Assembly: GCF_051900415.1 (NCBI RefSeq)
Contig: NZ_JBHZGL010000003.1
Coordinates: 270,072 to 334,071 of the forward strand
Origin: Frateuria_A sp051900415
GTDB lineage: Bacteria; Pseudomonadota; Gammaproteobacteria; Xanthomonadales; Rhodanobacteraceae
Direction of reading: 5' to 3'
DNA: 64,000 nucleotides
The notes under the pieces were generated by a model, which was not told where the DNA came from, did no database searches, and was given only the letters and a program-made list of their open reading frames with translations. Of this stretch, positions 47,094-56,732 are shown one piece after another; position 1 is the stretch's first letter, and every line of letters begins with the position of its first letter. A program made the translations under genes and the position numbers.

Positions 47094-47903
47094 ATGCCCT
47101 ACCGACTGCCGACTGCCGTGTCCCGTCTCCGTGGCCTGTGCGCCCCGCTGCTTCGAGCGAGCCGCCTCCTCCCGCTGGCCTTGCTGCTGGCCGCGTGTGG
47201 TCCGGTGCGCAACCCGATGGCGCACTGGGTGCCGTCACCCAACTACGACGAGCGCCGCCCCGTGGCGATCGTCATCCATTTCACCGACCAGCATTCGGTG
47301 CAGGAGAGCCTGCACACCCTGCGCACCGCCAACAGCGGCGGCCCGGTGAGCGCGCATTACCTGGTCGGCAGCGACGGCGACATCTACCAGCTGGTCGCCG
47401 ACAGCAAGCGCGCCTGGCAGGCCGGTCCCGGGCGCTGGGGCACGATCACCGATCTCAACTCGGCATCGATCGGCATCGAGCTGGACAACGATGGCCACTC
47501 GCCCTTCGCGCCCGCGCAGATCGACAGCCTGCTGCGCCTGCTGGCGGACCTCACCACGCGCCTGCACATCCCGCCCACGCAGATCATCGGGCATGAGGAC
47601 CTCGCGCCCGGCCGCAAGGACGATCCCGGTCCGCTGTTCCCCTGGCAGCGCCTGGCCGAGGCGGGGTACGGGCTGTGGCCGCACGGCCCGCTGGTCGATC
47701 CACCGCCCGGCTTCGATCCCTGGATGGCGCTGGCGCTGGTGGGTTACCCGCTGGACGACCGTGCGGCCGCGGTGCGTTCCTTCCATCACCATTTCCGCGG
47801 GATGGACGGCGACACCCTGGATGCCCAGGACCTGCGCGTGCTGTACGCGCTGGCCTGCCAGCTCACCGGAACGCCCGAACTCGCGCCGGTCTCGACCCGG
47901 TAG
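47094..47903 (+). CDS. Lipoprotein N-acetylmuramoyl-L-alanine amidase (Amidase_2)
   Basis: This is a zinc amidase of the AmpD/PGRP fold, about 269 residues. The signal peptide ends LALLLAAC with the lipid-bearing Cys at residue 35. The zinc ligands are expected to be H62 (IVIHFT), the His in IIGHEDLAPGRKDDPGPLFPW, and the Asp in the same stretch. A helical C-terminal extension of about 75 residues (Y-PLDDRAAAVRSFHHHF) resembles the peptidoglycan-binding tail of AmiD. It probably cuts anhydro-muropeptides in the periplasm, as AmiD does. GGAGG lies directly before the ATG. Confidence 0.85.
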   Translation: MPYRLPTAVSRLRGLCAPLLRASRLLPLALLLAACGPVRNPMAHWVPSPNYDERRPVAIVIHFTDQHSVQESLHTLRTANSGGPVSAHYLVGSDGDIYQLVADSKRAWQAGPGRWGTITDLNSASIGIELDNDGHSPFAPAQIDSLLRLLADLTTRLHIPPTQIIGHEDLAPGRKDDPGPLFPWQRLAEAGYGLWPHGPLVDPPPGFDPWMALALVGYPLDDRAAAVRSFHHHFRGMDGDTLDAQDLRVLYALACQLTGTPELAPVSTR

Positions 47904-48006
47904 CGGTCGCTTCTCCCCTGAGAGGGTGCTGCGGGCGGATGTCGAAACCCGGTATGCCCGCTCGTCGCAAGAGTGCAAGCCCGCTCATCCCGACGAGGAA
48001 TCGCTC

Positions 48007-48429
48007 ATGCAAGTCCAGCCCTACCTGTTCTTCGATGGCCGCTGCGAAGAGGCGGTCGCGTTCTACCGCGACGCGCTCGGCGCGCAGGTGCTCGCCCTGA
48101 TGCACTACTCGGACGCGCCGCCGGGCGACGCCGGCTGCCCGGGCGGCCAGCCGCCGCCGGCGGACAAGGTGATGCACGCCGCGCTGCAGATCGGCCAGAC
48201 CCTGGTCATGGCGTCGGACGGCTTCGCCGCCGGGCGGCCGGAGTTCAAGGGCGTGTCCCTCTCCATCACGGCCGACGACGACGCCCAGGCACGCAAGCTG
48301 TTCGACGCACTGGCCGCCGGCGGCCAGGTGCAGCAACCGCTGGGACCGAGCTTCTTCGCCTCCAGCTTCGGCATGGTGGCCGACCGTTTTGGCGTGTCCT
48401 GGATGGTGGTCGCCGGCACGCAGGGCTGA
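48007..48429 (+). CDS. VOC-family protein (PhnB/glyoxalase-like)
   Basis: This is a 140-residue protein of the vicinal oxygen chelate superfamily, PhnB-like branch. It begins QPYLFFDGRCEEAVAFYRDALGA, typical of the branch. Its two beta-alpha-beta halves end with FGMVADRFGVSWMV, as in the 3-demethylubiquinone-9 methyltransferase-like family. The role is unknown. The frame is open far upstream, but the typical beginning places the start here. Confidence 0.85.
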   Translation: MQVQPYLFFDGRCEEAVAFYRDALGAQVLALMHYSDAPPGDAGCPGGQPPPADKVMHAALQIGQTLVMASDGFAAGRPEFKGVSLSITADDDAQARKLFDALAAGGQVQQPLGPSFFASSFGMVADRFGVSWMVVAGTQG

Positions 48430-48665
48430 CGTCGGGCAGGGTGCCACGTCCCCACTGCAGCGCGCCGCCGGGAGGTCTATGATCCCAACCCGTGCCCCCG
48501 GACAGGGGCGGCGGCACGCGTGGGGTCGCCCGGTTTGCGGGCGACGGAAGCCACGCTCCCGGCTCCCGCAGGCGTGACGCCGGGACAGTGCGGTTCGGTT
48601 TGCGTCGATGGTGGCGCCAGGCGCTTGGCCTGGTGGCGACGAGGACTCATTCGGGAGGCACCCTG

Positions 48666-49820
48666 ATGTTCAAGCGCATGCGTTCCTGCGGTCGATATGC
48701 GGGGCTGGCGGCGGCCTGGTTGGCCTGCGGAGCGGCCCTTGCCGGCACGCCCAATCCGCCGCCCGCCACCCCCCGGCAGGCGGCCGCGCCCGCGATGCGG
48801 CTGCTGGGCCAGGTGCTGGAAATAAAGATCCACGGCACCTCCCTGGAAGGTAACCGGCTGGGCGATTCGCCCGAGCGCACGGTGAGCGTGTATCTGCCGC
48901 CGGGCTATCTCCACGACCGGTCACGCCGCTACCCCGTCATCTATTCCCTGGGCGGCTACCAGCCTTCGCCCGCGCTGGCCGCACAGATTGGCCCGCACCC
49001 GGAAGGCTACTTGTTTGCCGGTGTGGATCGGGCCATCGCCGAAGGACGGCTGGGCAAGCTCATCCTGGTCAACGTCGAGGGCTGGAACCGCCTGGGTGGA
49101 AGCTTCTGGGTCAACTCGGCCAGCACCGGCCGCTGGGAGGACTTCGTCACGCGCGACGTGATCCCCACGATCGACAAACAGTTCCGCACCGTTCGCGATC
49201 GCGACAGCCGCGGCCTGTACGGCGGTTCGATGGGCGGGTTCGGTGCGCTGTCCATTGCGATGCACCGGCCCAGGCTGTTCGGCACGGTGTTCGCGCAGTC
49301 GCCCTGCTGCATGGCGATGGTCGAGGAACTGGGCCCGACGCCCGCGTGGGTAGCCATGCAGCAGGTGACCCTGGCGCAGGCGGACGCGGCCTACCGGCAT
49401 GGCGAGGCGGCCGCCCTGCAGACGCTGGCACTGGCCGCCGCCTTTGCCCCGGATGCGCGTCGACCGGACTTCTTCGGCGACCTGCCTTATCGCGTGGACG
49501 GTGGGCGTGTCGTGCCGGCGGAGCCCGCGTACGCGACGTGGCTTGCCCATCTGCCGGGCAACCGGCTGGACCGCGAAGCCGCCGGCCTGAAAACGCTCAA
49601 CGGCCTGCGCATCCAGTACGGCGATCACGACGAGTTGCGCCACATCCCGGCCAGCGTGCCGGTGTTCCACCGAGCCTTGCTCGCCCATGGCGTGAGGCAC
49701 GAGTACCTGGTCGACCACGGCGGGCACGTGGACCTGGAGCGCTTCGGCCGGGACGCCGTGCCGTTCTTCGCGCGCACGCTGGCCGGCGCCGGAGCCGGCG
49801 CGGTGGCGTCCTCACCCTGA
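48666..49820 (+). CDS. Exported esterase of the esterase D/PHB depolymerase type
   Basis: This is a secreted alpha/beta hydrolase of 384 residues. A signal peptide (about residues 1-26, GLAAAWLACGAALAG) leads to an esterase domain. SVYLPPGYLHD and YPVIYSLGG are early strands. The nucleophile S188 lies in LYGGSMGGFGALS, and the His near the C-terminus is in DHGGHVDLERF. The substrate is unknown. It converges with a drug-efflux-type transporter, with 11 bases between the stops. Confidence 0.82.
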   Translation: MFKRMRSCGRYAGLAAAWLACGAALAGTPNPPPATPRQAAAPAMRLLGQVLEIKIHGTSLEGNRLGDSPERTVSVYLPPGYLHDRSRRYPVIYSLGGYQPSPALAAQIGPHPEGYLFAGVDRAIAEGRLGKLILVNVEGWNRLGGSFWVNSASTGRWEDFVTRDVIPTIDKQFRTVRDRDSRGLYGGSMGGFGALSIAMHRPRLFGTVFAQSPCCMAMVEELGPTPAWVAMQQVTLAQADAAYRHGEAAALQTLALAAAFAPDARRPDFFGDLPYRVDGGRVVPAEPAYATWLAHLPGNRLDREAAGLKTLNGLRIQYGDHDELRHIPASVPVFHRALLAHGVRHEYLVDHGGHVDLERFGRDAVPFFARTLAGAGAGAVASSP

Positions 49821-49831
49821 CATGGACCCGT

Positions 49832-51037
49832 TCAACCCTGCCGCTCGCGCAGCACGTACACGCCCAACACCAGCGCCGCGGCGAGGGTGAGCGCCAGGAA
49901 CACGATCGGGATGTCCAGCACCGTGCCCTGGTGCAGCACGCTCATCGCCACCGTGCCCAAGGCCGCCACGCCCATCCGCACGAAGCCCAGCAGCGAGGCG
50001 GCATTGCCGGCGGTTCGGTGGAACGGCGCCATCGCCCGGGCGGTCGCCACCGGTACCAGCAGGCCGACGCCGGCGAAGCACACGCTGATGGGCAGCAGGA
50101 AGGCGGCCAGGCTGCCGCCGGCGCCGACCCGCAGCGCCACGCCCAGCAGGGCAAGCGAGCCTGCGAGCAGGATGGCCAGACCACTCGCCAGGATCATCGC
50201 GGGGGCCAGCCGCGGCGTCAGCAGCACGCAGGCGCCCGCCCCGGCGACGAAGGCCACCAGGATCGAAGCGGCGACGATGGCGATCGCGCCGCTGCCCTCG
50301 TGCAGCACGTTGATCACCAGATCCGGCGCCCCGATCAGCGCGGTATAGACCACGCCGACGGCGCAACCGCCGAGCAGGGCGAAGATCACGAAGCGGGGCG
50401 TCCCCAGGATGTGCCGCCAGGTGCGCCACAGGTGGCGCGGGCGGATCGCGCGCGGGTCCGGATCCGGATGCGTTTCGGGCAACCAGCGCCACACCGAAAA
50501 CCACAGCAACGCGCCGAGCGCGGCCAGCACGGCGAAATTGGCGCGCCAGTCGAACACGCGCACCAGGTACGCACCGGCCACCGGCCCGATCGCGGGCGCC
50601 AGGGCGAACGCCGCGTTCAACTTGGCATAGATGCGCTGCCTCCGCTCGGCCGGAAACGCATCGCGCACCGCCGCATCGGCGACCACGCTGCCGGCACTCG
50701 CGCCCAACCCCTGGATCAGCCGGCTGCCCAGAAGCGGCCAGATCGCAAAGCTGACCAGGCTGAGCAGAAATCCGGCCGTCAGCACGGCCGTGCCGCCCAG
50801 CATCACCCGGCGACGGCCGAAGCGGTCGGCCAGCGGTCCGTAGACCAGCTGGCTGATCGCCGAGCCCGCCAGATAGAACGTCATGCTCAGCTGCACCATG
50901 CCGTAGTCGGCGGACAGCGCCTGCGCAATGGCCGGCATCGCCGGCGTGTATTCGGTATCGCCGAAAGGCGCCAGCGCCATCATGAAGGCCAGCAGGGCCA
51001 GCGCCGGCTGCGGTACCTGCGTGCTTCCGCGTCTCAC
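49832..51037 (-). CDS. Bcr/CflA-family MFS drug efflux transporter
   Basis: This is an inner-membrane major facilitator of about 401 residues with twelve hydrophobic segments. The motif A loop is GPLADRFGRRRVML, and the early LAPFGDTEYTPAMPAIA stretch is typical of Bcr/CflA members. A GTG at 51037 is chosen as the start because it yields the usual length; the first ATG in frame would cut into helix 1. Relatives export bicyclomycin, sulfonamides and other compounds. It is divergent from a second MFS transporter with about 160 bases between them. Confidence 0.84.
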   Translation of the reverse strand: MRRGSTQVPQPALALLAFMMALAPFGDTEYTPAMPAIAQALSADYGMVQLSMTFYLAGSAISQLVYGPLADRFGRRRVMLGGTAVLTAGFLLSLVSFAIWPLLGSRLIQGLGASAGSVVADAAVRDAFPAERRQRIYAKLNAAFALAPAIGPVAGAYLVRVFDWRANFAVLAALGALLWFSVWRWLPETHPDPDPRAIRPRHLWRTWRHILGTPRFVIFALLGGCAVGVVYTALIGAPDLVINVLHEGSGAIAIVAASILVAFVAGAGACVLLTPRLAPAMILASGLAILLAGSLALLGVALRVGAGGSLAAFLLPISVCFAGVGLLVPVATARAMAPFHRTAGNAASLLGFVRMGVAALGTVAMSVLHQGTVLDIPIVFLALTLAAALVLGVYVLRERQG

Positions 51038-51198
51038 CGTTGACGCGCCGTTGGCGGCATAGGTGCCGGAATCGGCCGGTTGCAGGACATGCGGCAGAAC
51101 TCGCGCCGGGTTGGGCGGCCACCATTGACGCTCGCCCGAGAATGTTCCGTGAGGCACGCGATGGGTCGTCCGCCTGCGCAACCCACAGGAATCACGGC

Positions 51199-52755
51199 AT
51201 GGCCCCATCCCACAGCGACGCGCGTGCCGCCGCGCCGGCAGGCTGGCTGCGGCGGTGGTTGCGCCGGGATATCGAGCGTCCACTGGAGGATCTGGCCGGC
51301 GGACACGCGCGACTGAAGGTGATCGTGCTGCTGGCCTGCGTGCTGTCGCTGGACGCCGCCGACAAGGCGACCGTGGGTGCGGTCGCCGCGCCGATGGAAA
51401 CGGCGCTGCATATCGGCAACCTCCAGGTCGGCTGGCTGGTGACCGCCTCGACTGCGGTCGCCGCGGTGGTGACGCTGCCGTTCGGCGCGCTGGTCGACCG
51501 CGTGCGGCGCGTGCGCCTGCTGGCGATCGCGCTGGTGGTCTGGTCGGCGACCATGCTGGTGAGCGGGCTGTCGGTGTCCTACCCGATGCTGCTGCTCAGC
51601 CGCCTGGCGCTGGGCGTGGTCGCCTCGGCCGCGTCGCCGGCGGTCACCTCGCTGACCGGCGATTTCTTCCGGCCCGGGGAGCGCGGGCGCATCTTCGGCT
51701 ACGTGCTGGCGGGTGAGTTGCTCGGTGTGGCGTTCGGCTTCCTGATCTGCGGCAACCTGGCGGCCTGGCTGTCCTGGCGCGCCTCGTTCCTCGTGCTGGC
51801 GGTGCTGGGGTTCGGGCTGGCGGTGGTGCTGTGGCGCTGCCTGCCCGAACCCTCGCGCGGCGGGCAAAGCCGCATCCCGGTCGGTGCCCGCCGCGTGCCC
51901 ACGGCGGACGCCTCCGGCGCGGTCGGGGTCGACCACGCGGCCCGCAGTGGTTCGCTGCGGCGGGTGATCCGCTGGCGCGGCGTGCGTCCCCGTCATGCGC
52001 TGATGACAATGAACCCGGCGACCGCCTCGCTTTGGCGTGCCGTGCGCTACGTGCTCGCCGTACCGACCTACCGCACGCTGATCGCCGCCTCGGCGCTGGG
52101 CTACTTCTACTTCACCGGCTTGCGCACCTTCGCCATCGTGTTCATGCGCGGGCGCTTCGATCTCAGCCAGTCGACGGGGAGCAGCCTGGCGGTGCTGCTC
52201 GGGCTGGGCGCGATCGTCGGCGTGTTGCTGGCCGGCCGCCAGGGCGACCGGCTGATCGACCGCGGTCGCCTGACCGGACGCGTGCTGGTGGCGGCAGGGG
52301 CCTACCTGCTGGCAACGGCCGCCTTCCTGCCAGGGTTGCTGCTCGACACGCTGTGGCTGGCCGCGCCGTGCTTCTTCCTCGCGGCGGCCGGCATCGGCGG
52401 AGCCAACCCCGCGGTGGATGCCGCGCGCCTGGACGTGATGCCCTCGGCGCTGTGGGGCCGGGCCGAGGGTGTGCGGGCGACCTTCCGGTTTGCGCTGGAG
52501 GCCATCGCGCCGCCCCTGTTCGGCTACGTGTCCGCCCACCTGGCCGGTCACGCGCAGGCCGGCAGCGAGGCGGCCAGCGCCGCCGCCGGCGGCGTGGCCA
52601 CGGCCCGCCTGGGTGCCGCGGGGCTCGGCCACACCTTCCTGGCGATGCTGGCGCCACTGGCGGTTGCCGGCCTGCTGCTCTTGCTGCGCACCACCCGCAC
52701 CTACGCGCGCGATGTCGCTTCGGCGCTGGCCGCCGAGCAGCGCACGCGCCATTGA
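51199..52755 (+). CDS. MFS transporter with long central loop
   Basis: This is a major facilitator of 518 residues. The motif A loop is GALVDRVRRVRLLAI. Two six-helix halves are separated by a long polar loop of about 75 residues (around residues 215-290). The early stretch LSLDAADKATVGAVAAPME resembles Spinster-like and sugar-phosphate-type carriers rather than Bcr/CflA. The substrate is unknown. AGGA lies about ten bases before the ATG. Confidence 0.82.
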   Translation: MAPSHSDARAAAPAGWLRRWLRRDIERPLEDLAGGHARLKVIVLLACVLSLDAADKATVGAVAAPMETALHIGNLQVGWLVTASTAVAAVVTLPFGALVDRVRRVRLLAIALVVWSATMLVSGLSVSYPMLLLSRLALGVVASAASPAVTSLTGDFFRPGERGRIFGYVLAGELLGVAFGFLICGNLAAWLSWRASFLVLAVLGFGLAVVLWRCLPEPSRGGQSRIPVGARRVPTADASGAVGVDHAARSGSLRRVIRWRGVRPRHALMTMNPATASLWRAVRYVLAVPTYRTLIAASALGYFYFTGLRTFAIVFMRGRFDLSQSTGSSLAVLLGLGAIVGVLLAGRQGDRLIDRGRLTGRVLVAAGAYLLATAAFLPGLLLDTLWLAAPCFFLAAAGIGGANPAVDAARLDVMPSALWGRAEGVRATFRFALEAIAPPLFGYVSAHLAGHAQAGSEAASAAAGGVATARLGAAGLGHTFLAMLAPLAVAGLLLLLRTTRTYARDVASALAAEQRTRH

Positions 52756-53001
52756 TTTCCCGACCGCGCACACTGCATTGACGCAAGCGCCGGCGTTCGG
52801 CGCGAAGATGGGAGCGTTGCCAGCGTTGAATCCTTCTCGGGCGTGAACAGCCCATCCAGGGCGTGTGCGCATTCCCCATCCATGAGACAGCCGATCGGAA
52901 CCATGACTTTCCCTGGCGCGCTGCGAGCCAGGGAAACGGGCGCCCTTGTGGGGGTGGTCCGAATCGAATGCCTCGCAGCACACCCCGAGAGGAGCAACGC
53001 A

Positions 53002-53778
53002 ATGAACCATCGTTTCGAACGGACCGGTCCCCTGACCGACATCTCCAGCTATCCGCAGTGGGCACAGGACATGGTTGGCGCCTGCGAGGAAACCAAGCAG
53101 AGCGTGATCCGCCATGAGTTGTGGAACCGGATGCGCGAGGTGCGCCTCAGCCGCCAGGGCACCCGCGACTTCATGGCCGGCATCTGGCCGGTGATCGAGC
53201 GCTTTCCCGCCTACATGGCGCGCAACCTGCTCAAGACCCAGTACGGCCGCAGCCCGGGCGACAACATGGCCCGGCGCTGGCTGGTGCGCAACATCCGCGT
53301 CGAGCAGAACCACGCCGACCACTGGCTCAACTGGGCCGAAGGTGCTGGCGTGCCGCGCTGGGACGTCCTGTATGGCGCGCGCGCGCAGGGTTCCCAAGTG
53401 CTGGCGGACTGGTGCGAGGAGGTCAGCGAGCATGACAGCCTGGCCGCCGGCATCGTGGCCACCAACTATGCGGTCGAAGGTGCCACCGGCGAGTGGTCGC
53501 AGCTGATCTATGACAGCGCCAGCTATGCCCAGAGCCTGCCCGCCGACAAGCGCATCCAGAGCCTGCGCTGGCTGCAGCTGCACGCCGCCTACGACGACAC
53601 GCATCCGTGGGAGGCGCTGGAAATCGTCTGTACCCTCAAGGGAACAGCGCCGGCTGCCGATGAAGTGGACCACCTCACCGAGTGCGTCAAGCGCAGCTAC
53701 GTCGGCATGCGGATTCTGGCCGACCGCTGCATCGCGCAGCCAAACGTTTACGGAACCGTGAACGAGGCAGCGGCTTGA
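53002..53778 (+). CDS. undA: UndA-like heme-oxygenase-fold diiron enzyme (predicted 1-alkene-forming fatty acid decarboxylase)
   Basis: This is a soluble all-helical protein of 258 residues in the TenA/PqqC/CADD superfamily of heme-oxygenase-like diiron oxidases. Predicted iron ligands are E101 and H104 (RVEQNHADHW), E159 (NYAVEGATGEW) and H194, D198 and H201 (HAAYDDTHPWEALE). This ligand pattern, with the flanking MARRWLVRNIRVE, ATNYAVEGATGEW and YDDTHPWEALEI blocks, matches what I recall of Pseudomonas UndA. UndA converts lauric acid and similar medium-chain fatty acids to terminal alkenes such as 1-undecene. The chemistry is known for UndA and inferred here. GAGAGGAGC precedes the ATG. A cyclic-di-GMP gene follows on the same strand after 65 bases. 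A generic TenA-like redox role is the alternative. Confidence 0.8.
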   Translation: MNHRFERTGPLTDISSYPQWAQDMVGACEETKQSVIRHELWNRMREVRLSRQGTRDFMAGIWPVIERFPAYMARNLLKTQYGRSPGDNMARRWLVRNIRVEQNHADHWLNWAEGAGVPRWDVLYGARAQGSQVLADWCEEVSEHDSLAAGIVATNYAVEGATGEWSQLIYDSASYAQSLPADKRIQSLRWLQLHAAYDDTHPWEALEIVCTLKGTAPAADEVDHLTECVKRSYVGMRILADRCIAQPNVYGTVNEAAA

Positions 53779-53843
53779 TAGCGCATGAAAGGTGAACAAT
53801 CCCCCGTAGAATTACGCGGGTCAGTCACAGGATAAGGGACCAG

Positions 53844-56588
53844 ATGCCTGCTGCCGTGCCTAGCTTGCACTCACTGCCCCGGCGCCTGCTGCCGTTGGCC
53901 TGGGGACTGGCGGCCGTCATCGGGCTGATCCTGGCCTTCACCTGGGGCGCATTGAAGGTGCAGGTGGCTCTCGCCGGTTTCCTCAACGGCGAGAGCATCT
54001 GGTCCAAGGCGCAGAAGCAGGCGGTCATCGACCTGCGCAACTACGCCGCCAGCGGCAGCCCGGCCGACCTGGCCGCCTACCGCCGCAATTACGACATCCT
54101 GCGCATCGATCGCTGGACGCGCGACACGGTAGCCACCGGCAACTACGACCGCCAGGCGGTGGCCGATGCGCTGGTGCGGGTCAACACCATGCAGTCGGCC
54201 GTACCGGGCGTGATCTTCATGCTCGACCACTTCGCCTCCGGGCCGTACATGAAGCAGGCGCTCGCGGCGTGGCGCTCGGTCGACGATCAGGTCGCCGAGC
54301 TGGACACGATCGCCCACGAGCTGGAGGCGTCCCACGCGCGCGGCACGATGGACCGGGCCAGCATCGCGCGCCAGCAGGCGCGCATCCGCGCGTTGAACGA
54401 TTACATCGAGCCGCGCGCCAAGGTGTTCTCGCAGGAAGTGGCGCACGGCGCGGTCTGGATGGGACGGGTGCTGTACTCGACCATCTTCGGCGCAACCTGC
54501 CTGGCCACGCTGCTGTGGCTGTGGATGGCGCGGCGCGTGCTGGCCAACATGCGCGGTACGGAAGAACGTTACCGGCTGCTGTTCGATCGTGCGCCGGACG
54601 CGATCGTCATGGTGGACGAGCAGGGCGGCCATATCCTGGACGCCAACTACAAGACGACCGAATGGACCGGCCGCGGGCAGCAGGAACTGATCGGCATGCC
54701 GTTCGCCGCGCTGTTCGAACGCGGCCAGCCGGGCGGGGAAGGCATCACCCAGGGCGCCCTGCGCAATGGCGAAGGCTCGTCCCGGCCGGTGGAAACGCAG
54801 AGCAGCCTGGTCCGCTGGGGCGAGCGCCAGGTGCGCCAGGCGATCGTCCGCGACATTTCCGAACGCATCAGCCTCGAGCAGGAACGGCGCATCGCCGCGG
54901 AGGCGCTGGCCAGCATCGCCGAGGGCGTGATCATCGCCGATGCCGAGCGCCGGGTGCTCTCCATCAATGCGGCGCACGTGGCCATCACCGGCCTGTCGCT
55001 GCAGGACATGCTGGGCCGCCGCTTCGACGAAACCCGCTGCCTGCCCGACGACAGCCCGATGCCGCCGTCGGTATGGGAAACCCTGGAAGCCGGCGGCAAC
55101 TGGCTGGGCGAGGTGCACAGCCAGCGCGCCGATGGCAGCGTCTATCCCGAACTGCTCAGCATCAGCGTCATCCGCGATTCGGAAGACCGTGTGCAGCAGT
55201 ACGTGGCGGTGTTCACCAACATCAGCACGACAAAGGCGAACCAGCGCCGGCTGGAGCACCTGGCCACCCACGACCCGTTGACCGGCCTGGCCAACCGCGC
55301 CGAGTTCGAGCGCCAGTGCGCGCAGGCGATCCACACCGCCGACCGTGAACACGGCGCCGTGGCGGTACTGTTCATCGACCTGGATGCTTTCAAGGTGGTC
55401 AACGACAGCTACAGCCACGCCATCGGCGACCGGCTGCTGGTGCACGTGGCCGAGCGCATCAGCCGCGACCTGGGCGAGCACGACGTGGCCGGCCGCATCG
55501 GCGGCGACGAGTTCACCGTGCTGATCGGCCGGCTGGTCTCGCGTGAACAGGCCAGCGCGTTGGCACAACGCCTGTTGAGCGTGCTTGGCGAAGCGATGAA
55601 GGTCGGCGACTACGAGGTGGCGCTGAGCGCGAGCATCGGTATCGCCGGCTACCCGCTGGACGGCAGCGATCCGGTGACGCTGATCGCCAACGCCGATGCG
55701 GCCATGTACGCGGCCAAGACGCAGGAGCGCAACACCTACCGCTTCTACTCGCCGATGATGCAGGCCGACGCACGCAAGCGCCTGGCGCTGGCGGCCGAGC
55801 TGCGCCAGGCGCTCGCCCGCGGCGAGTTCCGGCTGGTCTACCAACCCAGCGTGGACCTGCGCAACGGCAAGGTGGTGGCGGTCGAGGCGCTGCTGCGCTG
55901 GCGCCATCCATCGCGCGGCGAGGTATCGCCGGCCGAGTTCATTCCGATGGCCGAGAAGCTCGGCCTGATCCGCCACGTCGACGAATGGGTGCTGCAGGCG
56001 GTCGCCCGCCAGATGCGCCGGTGGGACGAGGAAGGCCTGCCGCCGATCCGCGTGGCGGTGAACATTTCCGCAGGGTCGTACGGCGCCCCGCACTTCGTCG
56101 AGGACGTGCGCCGCTGGCTGGTGGCCGAGCAGGTCGCGCCGCCGCGCCTGCTGCTGGAGATCACCGAAGGCGCGATCCTGCGCCTGGGCGACGAGATGGA
56201 GCGCACCATGAACGCCCTGCATGCGCTGGGCGTGGGCGTGGCGATCGACGACTTCGGTACCGGCTACTCCTCGATGGCCTACCTCAAACTGCCGGCGATC
56301 GCCTTCCTCAAGATCGACAAGAGCTTCGTTGACGGCTTGCCGGGCAGTTCGAATGACGCGGCCATCGTCGAAGCGATGCTCGCGCTGTCCAAGCGGCTTG
56401 GCCTGTGCGCCATCGCCGAAGGTATCGAGACCGAAGCGCAGCACGAGTTCCTGTTGCGCGCCGGCTGCACCGAAGGCCAGGGCTACCTGTATGCGCGGGC
56501 ACTCGAAGTGCAGGAGATCGAACGCATGCTGCGTCCCGGCCAACGCCCGGGGTCGGCCAAACTGCGGCTGGTGCCGCCGATCCGCTGA
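53844..56588 (+). CDS. Membrane PAS-GGDEF-EAL cyclic-di-GMP signalling protein
   Basis: This protein of 914 residues could both make and degrade cyclic-di-GMP. Membrane helices lie at about residues 15-37 and 210-230, enclosing a helical periplasmic sensor of about 170 residues with no family I recognise. Two PAS domains follow (about 240-345 and 350-465). The GGDEF domain has intact GGDEF at 553-557, and the linker start ATHDPLTGLANRAEF is typical. The EAL domain has EAL at 681-683, with NISA, ITEG, DDFGTGYSS, KIDKSFV and EGIET all intact, so hydrolysis is likely. It probably shares a transcript with the UndA-like gene. Confidence 0.92.
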   Translation: MPAAVPSLHSLPRRLLPLAWGLAAVIGLILAFTWGALKVQVALAGFLNGESIWSKAQKQAVIDLRNYAASGSPADLAAYRRNYDILRIDRWTRDTVATGNYDRQAVADALVRVNTMQSAVPGVIFMLDHFASGPYMKQALAAWRSVDDQVAELDTIAHELEASHARGTMDRASIARQQARIRALNDYIEPRAKVFSQEVAHGAVWMGRVLYSTIFGATCLATLLWLWMARRVLANMRGTEERYRLLFDRAPDAIVMVDEQGGHILDANYKTTEWTGRGQQELIGMPFAALFERGQPGGEGITQGALRNGEGSSRPVETQSSLVRWGERQVRQAIVRDISERISLEQERRIAAEALASIAEGVIIADAERRVLSINAAHVAITGLSLQDMLGRRFDETRCLPDDSPMPPSVWETLEAGGNWLGEVHSQRADGSVYPELLSISVIRDSEDRVQQYVAVFTNISTTKANQRRLEHLATHDPLTGLANRAEFERQCAQAIHTADREHGAVAVLFIDLDAFKVVNDSYSHAIGDRLLVHVAERISRDLGEHDVAGRIGGDEFTVLIGRLVSREQASALAQRLLSVLGEAMKVGDYEVALSASIGIAGYPLDGSDPVTLIANADAAMYAAKTQERNTYRFYSPMMQADARKRLALAAELRQALARGEFRLVYQPSVDLRNGKVVAVEALLRWRHPSRGEVSPAEFIPMAEKLGLIRHVDEWVLQAVARQMRRWDEEGLPPIRVAVNISAGSYGAPHFVEDVRRWLVAEQVAPPRLLLEITEGAILRLGDEMERTMNALHALGVGVAIDDFGTGYSSMAYLKLPAIAFLKIDKSFVDGLPGSSNDAAIVEAMLALSKRLGLCAIAEGIETEAQHEFLLRAGCTEGQGYLYARALEVQEIERMLRPGQRPGSAKLRLVPPIR

Positions 56589-56648
56589 TCTAACGCACCC
56601 GTAGGTTTTTTGATTGGCGACGGGAACCGGAGTCGACGCCAACCGGCC

Positions 56649-56713
56649 GTAGGGTGGGCTTCAGCCCACCGGCCCGGGTGTACGGAAGATCGGTGGGCTG
56701 AAGCCCGCCCTAC
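56649..56713. repeat. GTAG-headed REP pair between the GGDEF-EAL gene and msrA
   Basis: The inverted pair GTAGGGTGGGCTTCAGCCCA...GGGCTGAAGCCCGCCCTAC lies between two convergent genes. It belongs to the same family as the copies at 3901, 24741 and 38596. Confidence 0.85.
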
Positions 56714-56732
56714 GGGGATCGTCTCGCTACGG

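Noticed and set aside
53871..56642. 923-residue frame opposite the GGDEF-EAL gene
   Set aside because: It is a shadow in the complementary strand. The plus-strand gene has intact catalytic motifs.
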